From: Bacteroides sp. AN502(2024) | GTDB taxonomy: Bacteria > Bacteroidota > Bacteroidia > Bacteroidales > Bacteroidaceae | Assembly: GCF_041227145.1 (NCBI RefSeq) | Contig: NZ_JBGFSP010000003.1 | Coordinates: 3,410,001 to 3,474,000, forward strand | Length of the DNA stretch: 64,000 nt | Reading direction: 5' to 3' | Part shown: positions 18,585-26,768 of the stretch, piece after piece | Numbering within the stretch: position 1 is the stretch's first letter | Layout of the letters: every line of letters starts with the position of its first letter | Translations under genes and position numbers: made by a program | The notes under the pieces: model-generated | Told to the model about the DNA's origin: nothing | Database searches by the model: none | The model's input: the letters and a program-made list of their open reading frames with translations, nothing else

Positions 18585-19085
18585 CTAAGGGTTAATTTCA
18601 TGATAAGGGTCATAAAATAATATATAAAGCATTCCATGAGCGCCTACTAAAAAATAGATTCGAGGGGATTTTATATTTGATTTTCTATCGGCTAATGTTT
18701 CTTTATTAGTGTATAATGCAAAATGGTAGATTTCCGGATATATAATATTGTTAGATATCTCTCCATGTAATTCTCTCAATACTTTGCGTAAATTACCTCT
18801 TATTTCTGATTTATAAAAATGAAATTCATGATTATTTTCCTCTAACAATTCATCTAAAGTATGTTTAGAAATATATTTGATAGCTTTAAAATAAGACTTT
18901 ATGTCCTTATTATCAAAACAATCTTGTAAAAAATGGTATTTAGTCTTATCTAAATCAATTAAATCATAACATATAACAGGAAGCGTTTGTTTAGAATTAT
19001 AAATGCTTTCATTAGATAATCCTTCTCCCCATGTATACCTTTGATGAAATTCTTCAATATCCTCAATATCAAAATCGTAAGCCAT
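18585..19085 (-). CDS. Candidate toxin paired with a Panacea antitoxin
   Basis: A 166-residue cytoplasmic protein, AT-rich in codon use compared with the flanking core genes. The ATG overlaps the stop of the Panacea-domain gene by one base (TAATG), so the two are translationally coupled in the antitoxin-first order usual for toxin-antitoxin pairs. No known fold is certain. The C-terminal half has alternating hydrophobic strands, FHFYKSEIRGNLRKVLREL then IYHFALYTNK, then SPRIYFLVGAHGMLYILFYDPYHEI, which loosely recalls compact RelE/ParE-like sheets. I do not recognise the family; the toxin role comes from the neighbour. Confidence 0.7.
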   Translation of the reverse strand: MAYDFDIEDIEEFHQRYTWGEGLSNESIYNSKQTLPVICYDLIDLDKTKYHFLQDCFDNKDIKSYFKAIKYISKHTLDELLEENNHEFHFYKSEIRGNLRKVLRELHGEISNNIIYPEIYHFALYTNKETLADRKSNIKSPRIYFLVGAHGMLYILFYDPYHEINP

Positions 19086-19597
19086 TATTGTTTTCTTTTT
19101 TTAGAATCCAGTCTACTTTTATAATAGCTATACATTGTTTCTAACGAAATTTCTTCATTTGAATATTCAAACGGATTTAGCCCTTCTCTTTTTTCGCTCC
19201 ATGGCTTTTCTGAATGTGTTAAGAATACCAATTTGTCATGACTCATTGTCCCGTAAAATTGAAATATTGATTCTAAAAATTCAAGTTGGTCATTATCTAA
19301 ATCTAATTCTTTTTTCTTCTTTTCTAAGTTTCCTTCGATATCAATTTGTTCTGGAGTTATTTGGTCATATATGCCAATATTTTTATATTGATTATATATA
19401 CTTCTATATACAGGGCCATTAACCCACGCTTCCGGTCTTTCGTCAAATAATAATTTTTTATCGAAATAAACCATATGCCATGCTTGAATATAATATAATA
19501 TCTTCTGTAATTTTAAAGGGCATACAGATACTCCGTTTTCAAATAAACATAGTAATGTAAATTCTGCGATGGATTTTATATTTAAATTGGTTTTCAT
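19085..19597 (-). CDS. Panacea (DUF4065/SocA-like) domain antitoxin
   Basis: A 170-residue protein with the Panacea domain, known as a versatile antitoxin domain that neutralises unrelated toxins encoded next to it (SocA, PanA). Typical parts are visible: SIAEFTLLCLFENG, then LKLQKILYYIQAWHMVYFDKKLLFDERPEAWVNGPVY (in the family this Q-x-x-L-Y-x-x-Q-x-x and G-P-V-x pattern is hallmark), then GTMSHDKLVFLTHSEKPWSEKR. ATG 19597 (MKTNLNIKSIAEF) is chosen over 19645, which adds 16 atypical residues. It is followed at once by the candidate toxin. The AT-rich composition and mobile family suggest horizontal acquisition. Confidence 0.85.
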   Translation of the reverse strand: MKTNLNIKSIAEFTLLCLFENGVSVCPLKLQKILYYIQAWHMVYFDKKLLFDERPEAWVNGPVYRSIYNQYKNIGIYDQITPEQIDIEGNLEKKKKELDLDNDQLEFLESIFQFYGTMSHDKLVFLTHSEKPWSEKREGLNPFEYSNEEISLETMYSYYKSRLDSKKRKQ

Positions 19598-19812
19598 CTT
19601 TTTTCTGCAAATTAAAACAATTAAATTGAATGATGTATCATTCATTAATAAAAATTGGGGATTACCACTCTATAATTACCAATAAATCCTCATCTTTTCA
19701 CTAAAGATACGAAAAATTGGGGAGAAGTCCAATTTTTTTGCAAGAAATAGTTATAGCCTAATCGTCATCAGAATCACCACCTCAGATAATAGAACTAAGG
19801 TTATCAGTGAAC

Positions 19813-19941
19813 TTACTCGTTGGGTAAAGTGTATTTTGCCATATATTGACGTGGTGCGTTGCCATTAAGCAAGTGGACTTGTGGCGAGCCTTGATTACGT
19901 GTGGCAGTAGCAATACGTCTTTTTTGTGATTTTGGGTATGG
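19813..19941 (-). pseudogene. Short orphan C-terminal fragment
   Basis: A minus-strand frame of 42 codons, bounded upstream by TAA (19944-19942) and ending in TAA at 19815-19813. It reads plausibly as protein (TATRNQGSPQVHLLNGNAPR, then QYMAKYTLPNE) but has no start codon near its beginning. It looks like the remains of a gene lost from the island. The family is not recognised. Confidence 0.35.
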
Positions 19942-20041
19942 TTATTGCTGAATAATCTGACTTTTTATTTATGATTGAGTCTTTTTTAGTTGAAAGAAAA
20001 TGATGTTTTTCTGTTAAGAGTGCAAACTCTAAATACTTTTC

Positions 20042-20071
20042 TACCCCTGCTATAGTTATGTAGCAGGGGTA
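20042..20071. repeat. Decayed B-type palindrome core
   Basis: A perfect 11-bp hairpin TACCCCTGCTA / TAGCAGGGGTA, followed by AAATCTTTCAAATTTGGCATTATG. That flank closely matches the right flank of the B element at 11677-11772. The outer B arms have decayed. It lies just downstream (in the sense of the plus strand, upstream) of the lipoprotein stop at 20155 and may terminate that minus-strand gene. Confidence 0.7.
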
Positions 20072-20154
20072 AATCTTTCAAATTTGGCATTATGTATACC
20101 TTATGGCTATTTTATTATTGCACGATAAATCTATAAAATGGCTAGAGGAACAAA

Positions 20155-21015
20155 TTACCAAGTATCAACCCATTTTGTTTCTGGAAATCCATTCATAGTA
20201 TGAGTGATAGTGCCTGTTATGTTTACAGTCCAAACACGAACTGGTAACCCATTTGGAATTATAAAAGCTGGAAGTAGTAAAAAATCGTGGTTTTTTGCAA
20301 CATTAATAGTGCTGTTTACATTTATATTACCCCCACCATAGTTACCAACCTTAGCATATCCTGATAGATTTAGGTTGATAGTTCGACTTTCCCCTGCTTC
20401 ATGCCAGCTCCTTCCCTTATATTCCAATTTTAATGTTATGAAGAGTGCTTCGGCATCTTGATTGTTAATTCTTATATTGACAGATTTTAATTCATGTACA
20501 TACTTGAATTTATATTTTCCGTAATTGTAAGGTGTACATTCTTGTTGGTGGTTTGCTCCTAGTTTTCCAAATGTAACATTTGTAGTGGTTCTACTAGTTG
20601 GAGACTGTTCTAGTGAAGATGCAGAAATAGCTATAGCATTGCCACATACTATCTTCTCGTCATCAGATATTAAAATCATTTCTCCATTTACATATTTTAG
20701 AATAGAATCATTAATTTGGATTTCCAGATGTTTATCGAATAGGGCTTGAAAGGATGTTGGCATATTGAAAATTTCATTGTCTTCACATCCATCACAATGT
20801 AATAGGAAAGGAGCAGAACTGTGCATTCGAGACCACTTAATTTGTTCATCATAACTTTTTAATGATAACTTATTAAAAGTGTCGAAAAATTCTTGTGTGT
20901 TTTTAAATGAAATCCGAGAAAAAGTTTCTTTCGTTTCTCTAAATGACTCATTTTGTTCACATCCACAAAAAAGTAATACTAAAAAAAGAGGGATAAGCAT
21001 TTTTTTTGTTTTCAT
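20155..21015 (-). CDS. DUF4848-like lipoprotein
   Basis: A 286-residue lipoprotein: signal KMLIPLFLVLLFCGC, lipid Cys near residue 19. The pattern fits the DUF4848 family as I remember it from Bacteroides: ISFKNTQEFFDTFNKL near the N terminus, MPTSFQALFDKHLEIQINDSI in the middle, and a C-terminal beta-rich half with YKFKYVHELKSVNIRIN and LFITLKLEYKGRSWHEAGESR. Function is unknown. It is AT-rich and sits in the accessory island next to the toxin-antitoxin pair. The family name is a moderate-confidence recognition. Confidence 0.65.
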   Translation of the reverse strand: MKTKKMLIPLFLVLLFCGCEQNESFRETKETFSRISFKNTQEFFDTFNKLSLKSYDEQIKWSRMHSSAPFLLHCDGCEDNEIFNMPTSFQALFDKHLEIQINDSILKYVNGEMILISDDEKIVCGNAIAISASSLEQSPTSRTTTNVTFGKLGANHQQECTPYNYGKYKFKYVHELKSVNIRINNQDAEALFITLKLEYKGRSWHEAGESRTINLNLSGYAKVGNYGGGNINVNSTINVAKNHDFLLLPAFIIPNGLPVRVWTVNITGTITHTMNGFPETKWVDTW

Positions 21016-21096
21016 AAGTGCGATTGTTTTTAAGAGGTTAATTATTAGTGAATGATTACTCTGTAAATATAATATTTTTTTTTGAGATAATGCATG

Positions 21097-21128
21097 TTTC
21101 TCTATTTTTTATCTGATAAATAGAGAAA
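21097..21128. other. AT-rich hairpin in the gap before coaX
   Basis: TTTCTCTATTT (21097-21107) pairs with AAATAGAGAAA (21118-21128) around ten bases. A second overlapping hairpin follows, AAATATCATTT (21126) with AAATGATATTT (ending 21165). They lie in a 346-base gap between divergent genes. No gene is visible there apart from the coaX promoter. Role unknown. Confidence 0.4.
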
Positions 21129-21330
21129 TATCATTTTTTTGTGGTAAAACTTAGAAATGATATTTTTGATTAATAGATTTGACGGGTTGGCTTAGTGCTT
21201 AACTAATTTTATTACTGTGGTATTTTGAGGCTATTTTCTAGTTTTGCATAAAACCTTCGATTAACGGTTATGTAGATGTATTCGCAGCAAATAATTCCCC
21301 CTTTATGCTTCAACTTCTCTTTTTTTACTT

Positions 21331-21338
21331 TACATTTG
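21331..21338 (+). promoter_or_regulatory. -7 promoter box for coaX
   Basis: TACATTTG fits TAnnTTTG and lies 23 bases before the TTG at 21362. An ATG start at 21305 would place this promoter inside the reading frame, so the box decides the start. Confidence 0.6.
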
Positions 21339-21361
21339 CGCTCGCTAAAGACGAAAATGCA

Positions 21362-22093
21362 TTGAATTTAATAATCGACATAGGAAATACAATGGCAAAG
21401 GTGGCTCTCTTCGACGGTGGAGAGATGGTGGAGGTATCCGCTGGATCCAATCAGTCGCTGGAGGGTTTGAAAGCACTTTGCTCGAAGTATCCGGTGGATC
21501 GGGGAATGGTGGCTACTGTCGTTGACTTGAACGAACGGATACTGGCTGATTTGGCAGCTTTGCCGTTTCCTTTGCTCTGGCTCGATCACCGGACGCCGCT
21601 TCCGGTTGTCAACCTGTACGAAACTCCTGAAACATTGGGGTATGATCGTATCGCTGCCGCAGTGGGTGCCCATGAGCAGTTTCCTCATCGCGACATATTG
21701 GTCATCGATGCCGGGACTTGCATTACATACGAATTTATCGATTCAAAAGGTCGGTATCACGGAGGGAACATCTCGCCCGGTATGCAGATGCGTTTTAAGG
21801 CACTTCATCGGTTTACGGGACGCTTGCCTCTGGTGGACGCCGATGGGCGTAAACTCCCGATGGGACGGGACACCGAAACGGCTATACGTGCCGGAGTGAT
21901 GAAGGGGATCGAGTACGAAATTTCAGGTTATATTGAGTCTATGAAGCATAAATATCCTGAACTTTTGGTTTTTTTAACGGGCGGAGATGAATTTTCTTTT
22001 GATAGCACCGTAAAAAGTACCATCTTTGCAGATAGATTTTTAGTGTTGAAAGGATTAAATAGAATTTTAAACTATAATAATGGTAGGATTTAA
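21362..22093 (+). CDS. coaX: Type III pantothenate kinase, TTG start
   Basis: A 243-residue CoaX that phosphorylates pantothenate in the first step of coenzyme A synthesis. The ASKHA-type phosphate loop is [16 protein letters not shown] at the N terminus. [14 protein letters not shown] and [14 protein letters not shown] carry the conserved Asp residues of the active site, followed by [26 protein letters not shown] 21305 adds 19 residues that look like noise and contain the -7 box, so translation most likely starts at TTG 21362 (MNLIIDIG). The gene overlaps the next one by 14 bp. Confidence 0.93.
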   Translation: MNLIIDIGNTMAKVALFDGGEMVEVSAGSNQSLEGLKALCSKYPVDRGMVATVVDLNERILADLAALPFPLLWLDHRTPLPVVNLYETPETLGYDRIAAAVGAHEQFPHRDILVIDAGTCITYEFIDSKGRYHGGNISPGMQMRFKALHRFTGRLPLVDADGRKLPMGRDTETAIRAGVMKGIEYEISGYIESMKHKYPELLVFLTGGDEFSFDSTVKSTIFADRFLVLKGLNRILNYNNGRI

Positions 22094-23387
22094 ATACACA
22101 CTTTGTGTGCTTTTGCTCACGATGGTTACCGGAATGGCAATCGCTCAAAATAATACAAACTCCCCTTATACACGATATGGCTATGGTGACTTGTCCGATC
22201 AAAGCTTCGGTAACAGCAAGGCGATGGGGGGAATTGCTTTTGGACTTCGGGATGGAGCACAGATCAATCCGCTGAATCCTGCTTCGTATACGGCCATTGA
22301 TTCATTGACATTCCTCTTTGAAGGAGGCGTCAGTTTGCAAAATATGAACATTAGCGGCGGCGGTGTGAAGCTGAATGTCAAAAACTCCAGTTTCGACTAT
22401 CTGGCCATGCAATTTCGTCTGCATCCGAGGATAGCGATGAGTGTCGGTCTGTTGCCGTTCTCCAATGTCGGATATTCTGTATCGGATGTACAGCCGAATG
22501 ATGATCAAACATTGAACACATATCGAAATTTCAGTGGAGAGGGTGGATTACATCAGATGTATGCCGGATTAGGTGTGAAAGTGTTGAATAATCTTTCGGT
22601 AGGTGTGAATGTTTCTTATTTATGGGGGGATATTGATCGTACACGCACTATAAATTATAACGTGTCGAACGTGTATTATCATGAACAGACATCAGGTGTT
22701 TCGGTTTCGGATTACAAGTTGGATTTTGGAGCACAATATAGATGGGATATAAGCAAGAAAAAATCTATTACGATAGGTGCGGTGTATTCACCAAAGCATA
22801 AAATTGCTGATCGTTATAATGTGATAACGCAGATGAAGACGGTAAGTAATAGCGGAGGTGTTTCTATTGTCTCTTCCAACTCCTTGAACCCGGATGCTAC
22901 ATTGGAACTGCCTAATACATTTGGCATCGGATTCACTTATAACTATGACAAACGTTTGACAGTCGGTGCTGATTATAGTTTACAGCAATGGTCGAAAGCT
23001 AAGTTTGGCGTAAATGGAGCAGATGAGGCCATACGTAAAGAGTTTGATGAAACATACGCATGTGGCGACCGTCATAAAATAGCGGTGGGTGCGGAATACA
23101 TCCCCAATTTGATCGGACGTTCCTATTTATCCCATGTCAAATATCGTTTGGGTGCTTATTATACGACTCCCTACTATAAGATCAATGGTAAAAGCGCTGC
23201 CCGTGAATATGGCGTCACTGCCGGTTTCGGTCTGCCTGTGCCTCGTTCCCGTTCCATCCTCAGCATCAGCGGACAGTTTGTCCGTATCAGTGGACAGGAG
23301 CCGACCTTTGTAAACGAAAATATCTTTCGTGTCAGCATCGGATTGACGTTCAATGAACGTTGGTTCTTCAAACGCAAAGTAGAGTAA
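22080..23387 (+). CDS. Outer-membrane beta-barrel protein
   Basis: A 435-residue exported protein: signal [15 protein letters not shown], mature start [18 protein letters not shown]. The body consists of alternating strands with GxxYxxxP-like turns, for example [28 protein letters not shown], and [20 protein letters not shown]. The last strand ends [18 protein letters not shown], typical of outer-membrane barrels. The [15 protein letters not shown] motif near the start resembles FadL-type and related Bacteroidetes barrels. It overlaps coaX by 14 bp and is followed by a repeat-rich periplasmic protein and lptC, suggesting an envelope function. Substrate unknown. Confidence 0.82.
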   Translation: MVGFKYTLCVLLLTMVTGMAIAQNNTNSPYTRYGYGDLSDQSFGNSKAMGGIAFGLRDGAQINPLNPASYTAIDSLTFLFEGGVSLQNMNISGGGVKLNVKNSSFDYLAMQFRLHPRIAMSVGLLPFSNVGYSVSDVQPNDDQTLNTYRNFSGEGGLHQMYAGLGVKVLNNLSVGVNVSYLWGDIDRTRTINYNVSNVYYHEQTSGVSVSDYKLDFGAQYRWDISKKKSITIGAVYSPKHKIADRYNVITQMKTVSNSGGVSIVSSNSLNPDATLELPNTFGIGFTYNYDKRLTVGADYSLQQWSKAKFGVNGADEAIRKEFDETYACGDRHKIAVGAEYIPNLIGRSYLSHVKYRLGAYYTTPYYKINGKSAAREYGVTAGFGLPVPRSRSILSISGQFVRISGQEPTFVNENIFRVSIGLTFNERWFFKRKVE

Positions 23388-23440
23388 TGAGAAATAGAAA
23401 GAATAGACGACTATATAATAACAACTAAAACTTAGATACA

Positions 23441-24766
23441 ATGAAAACTAAAACGCTTGTGGCTATGCTGTTCCTTTCGGCAGGGGCAACCACTGTGGTA
23501 GCACAGGATGCGTCTAACTGTAACTCGAACAGTAGTATTTCGCATGAAGCTGTGCGTGCAGGTAACTTTAAAGATGCGTATATTCCTTGGAAAGCTGTGT
23601 TGGAGAACTGCCCGACGCTTCGTTTTTATACCTTCACCGACGGATATAAAATACTGAAAGGGTTGATGGGACAAATCAAGGACCGGAACAATCCGGAATA
23701 CCAGAAGTATTTTAATGAATTGATGGATACGCATGATTTGCGTATTAAATACACGGATGAGTTCCTGGCTAAAGGAACGAAGGTCTCTTCTGCCGATGAA
23801 GCACTGGGCATCAAGGCGGTGGATTATATCGCTTTCGCTCCGAAGATCGATCCGAATCAGGCTTACCAATGGTTGAGCCAGTCTGTAAACGCTGCGAAAG
23901 GCGAATCGGCAGGTGCAACGATCTTCTATTTCCTGCAGATGTCTTTGGATAAACTGAAGGCTGATCCGAATCATAAGGAACAGTTCATTCAGGATTATCT
24001 GGCTGCTTCCGAATATGTGGATACTGCCATTGCCAATGAAGACAACGAAGCGAAGAAGAAACCGCTGCTGGGTATCAAGGACAACTTGGTTGCGCTGTTT
24101 GTGAACAGCGGAACGGCGGATTGCGAATCACTGCAAAACATCTATGGACCGAAGGTAGAAGCCAACCAAACGGATTTGGCTTACTTGAAGAAGGTGATCG
24201 ACATCATGAAGATGATGAAATGTACCGAAAGCGATGCGTATCAACAGGCTTCTTTCTATTCTTATAAGATAGAACCGACCGCAGAAGCGGCTACCGGATG
24301 TGCTTATCAGGCATTTAAGAAAGGGAATATCGACGATGCAGTGAAATTCTTCGACGAAGCTGTGAACCTGGAGACCGACAATCTGAAGAAGGCTGAAAAG
24401 GCATACGCTGCTGCGGCTGTATTGGCTTCTGCCAAAAAACTGTCTCAATCAAGAACTTATTGCCAGAAAGCAATCGGATTTAACGAAAACTACGGTGCTC
24501 CGTACATCCTGATTGCCAATCTTTATGCAATGAGTCCCAACTGGAGCGATGAGTCTGCTTTGAACAAGTGTACTTATTTTGCCGTAATCGACAAACTGCA
24601 ACGTGCCAAACAGGTAGACCCGAGCGTAGCCGAAGAGGCTAACAAATTGATCGGTACGTATTCTGGTCATACTCCGCAAGCTAAAGACCTGTTTATGTTG
24701 GGCTACAAGCAGGGCGACCGTATCACTATCGGCGGCTGGATAGGAGAGACTACAACGATTAGATAA
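23441..24766 (+). CDS. Exported TPR-like protein
   Basis: A 441-residue protein with signal peptide (VAMLFLSAGATTVVAQ). It is mostly alpha-helical. The C-terminal part shows tetratricopeptide-like helices: GCAYQAFKKGNIDDAVKFFDEAVNL (about 285-310), KAEKAYAAAAVLASAKKLSQSRTYCQKAI and NYGAPYILIANLYAM. The end (GDRITIGGWIGETTTIR) is not helical. It lies 53 bp after the barrel gene and 4 bp before lptC, and so belongs to the same run. It is probably a periplasmic scaffold or partner of the barrel protein; no enzymatic motif is seen. Confidence 0.8.
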   Translation: MKTKTLVAMLFLSAGATTVVAQDASNCNSNSSISHEAVRAGNFKDAYIPWKAVLENCPTLRFYTFTDGYKILKGLMGQIKDRNNPEYQKYFNELMDTHDLRIKYTDEFLAKGTKVSSADEALGIKAVDYIAFAPKIDPNQAYQWLSQSVNAAKGESAGATIFYFLQMSLDKLKADPNHKEQFIQDYLAASEYVDTAIANEDNEAKKKPLLGIKDNLVALFVNSGTADCESLQNIYGPKVEANQTDLAYLKKVIDIMKMMKCTESDAYQQASFYSYKIEPTAEAATGCAYQAFKKGNIDDAVKFFDEAVNLETDNLKKAEKAYAAAAVLASAKKLSQSRTYCQKAIGFNENYGAPYILIANLYAMSPNWSDESALNKCTYFAVIDKLQRAKQVDPSVAEEANKLIGTYSGHTPQAKDLFMLGYKQGDRITIGGWIGETTTIR

Positions 24767-24770
24767 ATGT

Positions 24771-25382
24771 ATGTCGCGAAAACGAAGAAACCGTTTCTTG
24801 CATAAAAGCATGGGCATAACAATCACCTGCGCGGTGATTGTTATGCTTCTTTTATTATCTTCCTGTAGCGGAAAGAATAAAGCGATGGGGGAGGCTATCA
24901 CTGAACGTGATTCTCTTCCGGTGATGACAACATTGGGAGTCACCACGCTTATTTCCGATTCCGGAGTGACACGGTATCGGGTGAATACGGAGAAGTGGGA
25001 GATGTACGACCGCAAAAAGCCATCCTATTGGGCCTTCGAAAAAGGGGTATATCTGGAACAGTTCGACTCTATCTTTCATATAGAAGCCAGTATCAAAGCG
25101 GATACTGCCTACTATTATGACAAAGAAAGGCTCTGGAAGCTGATAGGGAACGTGGATATACAGAACCGCAAAGGTGAACGCTTTAATACGGAATTGCTCT
25201 ACTGGAACGAAGTCACCAAGAAAGTATACTCCGACAAGTTTATACGTATTCAACAACCGGACCGGATTATTACAGGGCATGGATTCGATGCGAACCAGCA
25301 AATGACCATATATACCATCCATAACATAGAAGGAATTTTCTATGTGGATGAAGAGGCGGGTGGCGCTCCGCCCCAACCGTAA
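24771..25382 (+). CDS. lptC: LPS export periplasmic protein LptC
   Basis: A 203-residue LptC-family protein, the inner-membrane-anchored bridge component that passes lipopolysaccharide from LptBFG to LptA. A hydrophobic N-terminal segment with a lipobox-like end (ITCAVIVMLLLLSSCSG) is followed by the beta-jellyroll domain: SDSGVTRYRVNTEKWEMYD, then LEQFDSIFHIEASIKADTAYYY, and ITGHGFDANQQMTIYTIHNIEGIF, the usual C-terminal end. It begins four bases after the upstream stop and ends 10 bp before the CNNM/CBS gene. A matching LptE is at 33571. Confidence 0.88.
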   Translation: MSRKRRNRFLHKSMGITITCAVIVMLLLLSSCSGKNKAMGEAITERDSLPVMTTLGVTTLISDSGVTRYRVNTEKWEMYDRKKPSYWAFEKGVYLEQFDSIFHIEASIKADTAYYYDKERLWKLIGNVDIQNRKGERFNTELLYWNEVTKKVYSDKFIRIQQPDRIITGHGFDANQQMTIYTIHNIEGIFYVDEEAGGAPPQP

Positions 25383-25392
25383 ATCAAAACGT

Positions 25393-26649
25393 ATGAATAT
25401 TTATATCTCTCTAATTATTACCATGGTCTTCTCCGCCTTCTTCTCAGGGATGGAGATTGCCTTTGTGTCGGTCGACAAACTGCGTTTCGAGATGGAGCGC
25501 AGAGGGGGAATTACCTCCCGCATCCTTTCCGTCTTCTTCAAGAATCCCAATGAGTTTATCTCTGCTATGCTGGTGGGGAATAATATCGCACTGGTCATCT
25601 ACGGTATCCTGATGGCACAGATTATCGGCGACAATCTACTGGCGGAATTTATAGAGAACCATTTCTTGATGGTGCTGGCACAGACCGTTATCTCTACTGT
25701 AATCATCTTGGTGACCGGAGAGTTCTTGCCGAAAACACTCTTCAAAATCAATCCCAATCTGGTTTTGAACATTTTTGCCCTTCCGCTGCTTGTTTGCTAT
25801 GTCGTTCTCTATCCTATTTCGAAACTCTCTTCCGGCTTGTCTTGCCTGTTTCTTCGTCTCTTTGGAATGAAGGTAAACAAGGATGCGTCTGACAGGGCGT
25901 TTGGAAAAGTCGACTTGGATTATTTCGTACAGAGTAGTATTGATAATGCCGAAAATGAAGAGGAGCTGGACACGGAAGTGAAAATCTTTCAGAATGCCCT
26001 TGACTTCTCGAACATCAAAATCCGCGACTGTATCGTTCCGCGCACCGAAGTGGTGGCGGTCGATCTGACCACTTCACTGGATGAGTTGAAGAACCGCTTC
26101 ATCGAATCCGGTATCTCCAAGATTATCGTGTATGACGGGAATATCGACAATGTGGTCGGCTATATCCATTCGTCGGAAATGTTCCGTGCACCGAAAGACT
26201 GGCATGAGAATGTGAAACAAGTGCCGATTGTGCCCGAAACCATGTCTGCCCATAAACTGATGAAGCTCTTCATGCAGCAGAAGAAAACGATTGCCGTGGT
26301 GGTGGATGAGTTTGGAGGTACGTCGGGCATCGTATCTCTGGAGGACCTCGTGGAAGAGATTTTCGGAGATATAGAAGACGAGCATGATAATACTTCTTAT
26401 ATCAGTAAGCAAATCGGCGAACGGGAGTATGTGTTGTCCGCCCGCCTGGAGATAGAAAAAGTGAACGAGACGTACGGACTCGACTTGCCCGAGGCGGATG
26501 ATTATCTGACGGTAGGAGGGTTGATCCTGAACCAATATCAGAGCTTCCCGAAGTTGCATGAGGTGGTCCGGGTAGGGCGTTATCAATTCAAGATTATCAA
26601 GGTCACAGCGACAAAAATAGAACTCGTACGGTTAAAAGTCTTGGAATAA
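25393..26649 (+). CDS. CNNM/CBS-domain transporter (CorC/HlyC family)
   Basis: A 418-residue membrane protein. The N-terminal CNNM domain (about residues 1-190) has three or four helices, including IYISLIITMVFSAFFSGMEIAF with the family's SGxExA motif. The paired CBS domains (about 200-325) start IRDCIVPRTEVVAVD and include VVVDEFGGTSGIVSLEDLVEEIFGDIEDEHD, the standard signature. The CorC/HlyC transporter-associated domain is at the C terminus. Homologues act in magnesium or cobalt efflux, and a related protein, GldE, occurs in gliding Bacteroidetes. ATG 25393 (MNIYISLIITM) is preferred to 25342, whose extension overlaps lptC by 41 bp. Confidence 0.9.
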   Translation: MNIYISLIITMVFSAFFSGMEIAFVSVDKLRFEMERRGGITSRILSVFFKNPNEFISAMLVGNNIALVIYGILMAQIIGDNLLAEFIENHFLMVLAQTVISTVIILVTGEFLPKTLFKINPNLVLNIFALPLLVCYVVLYPISKLSSGLSCLFLRLFGMKVNKDASDRAFGKVDLDYFVQSSIDNAENEEELDTEVKIFQNALDFSNIKIRDCIVPRTEVVAVDLTTSLDELKNRFIESGISKIIVYDGNIDNVVGYIHSSEMFRAPKDWHENVKQVPIVPETMSAHKLMKLFMQQKKTIAVVVDEFGGTSGIVSLEDLVEEIFGDIEDEHDNTSYISKQIGEREYVLSARLEIEKVNETYGLDLPEADDYLTVGGLILNQYQSFPKLHEVVRVGRYQFKIIKVTATKIELVRLKVLE

Positions 26650-26768
26650 TGGCGATAATCAAGAAATTTTTAGCTAATAAATAGATGCATATTAGCATTT
26701 TTTGTATCTTCGTGCGCTAAAATGACAAAGGAAAGAAATAATAATAAACATAAATCGTATTAATCAAA

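Noticed and set aside
18360..21300. Prophage or integrative element
   Set aside because: No integrase, relaxase, portal or terminase gene is visible; only a short island remains.
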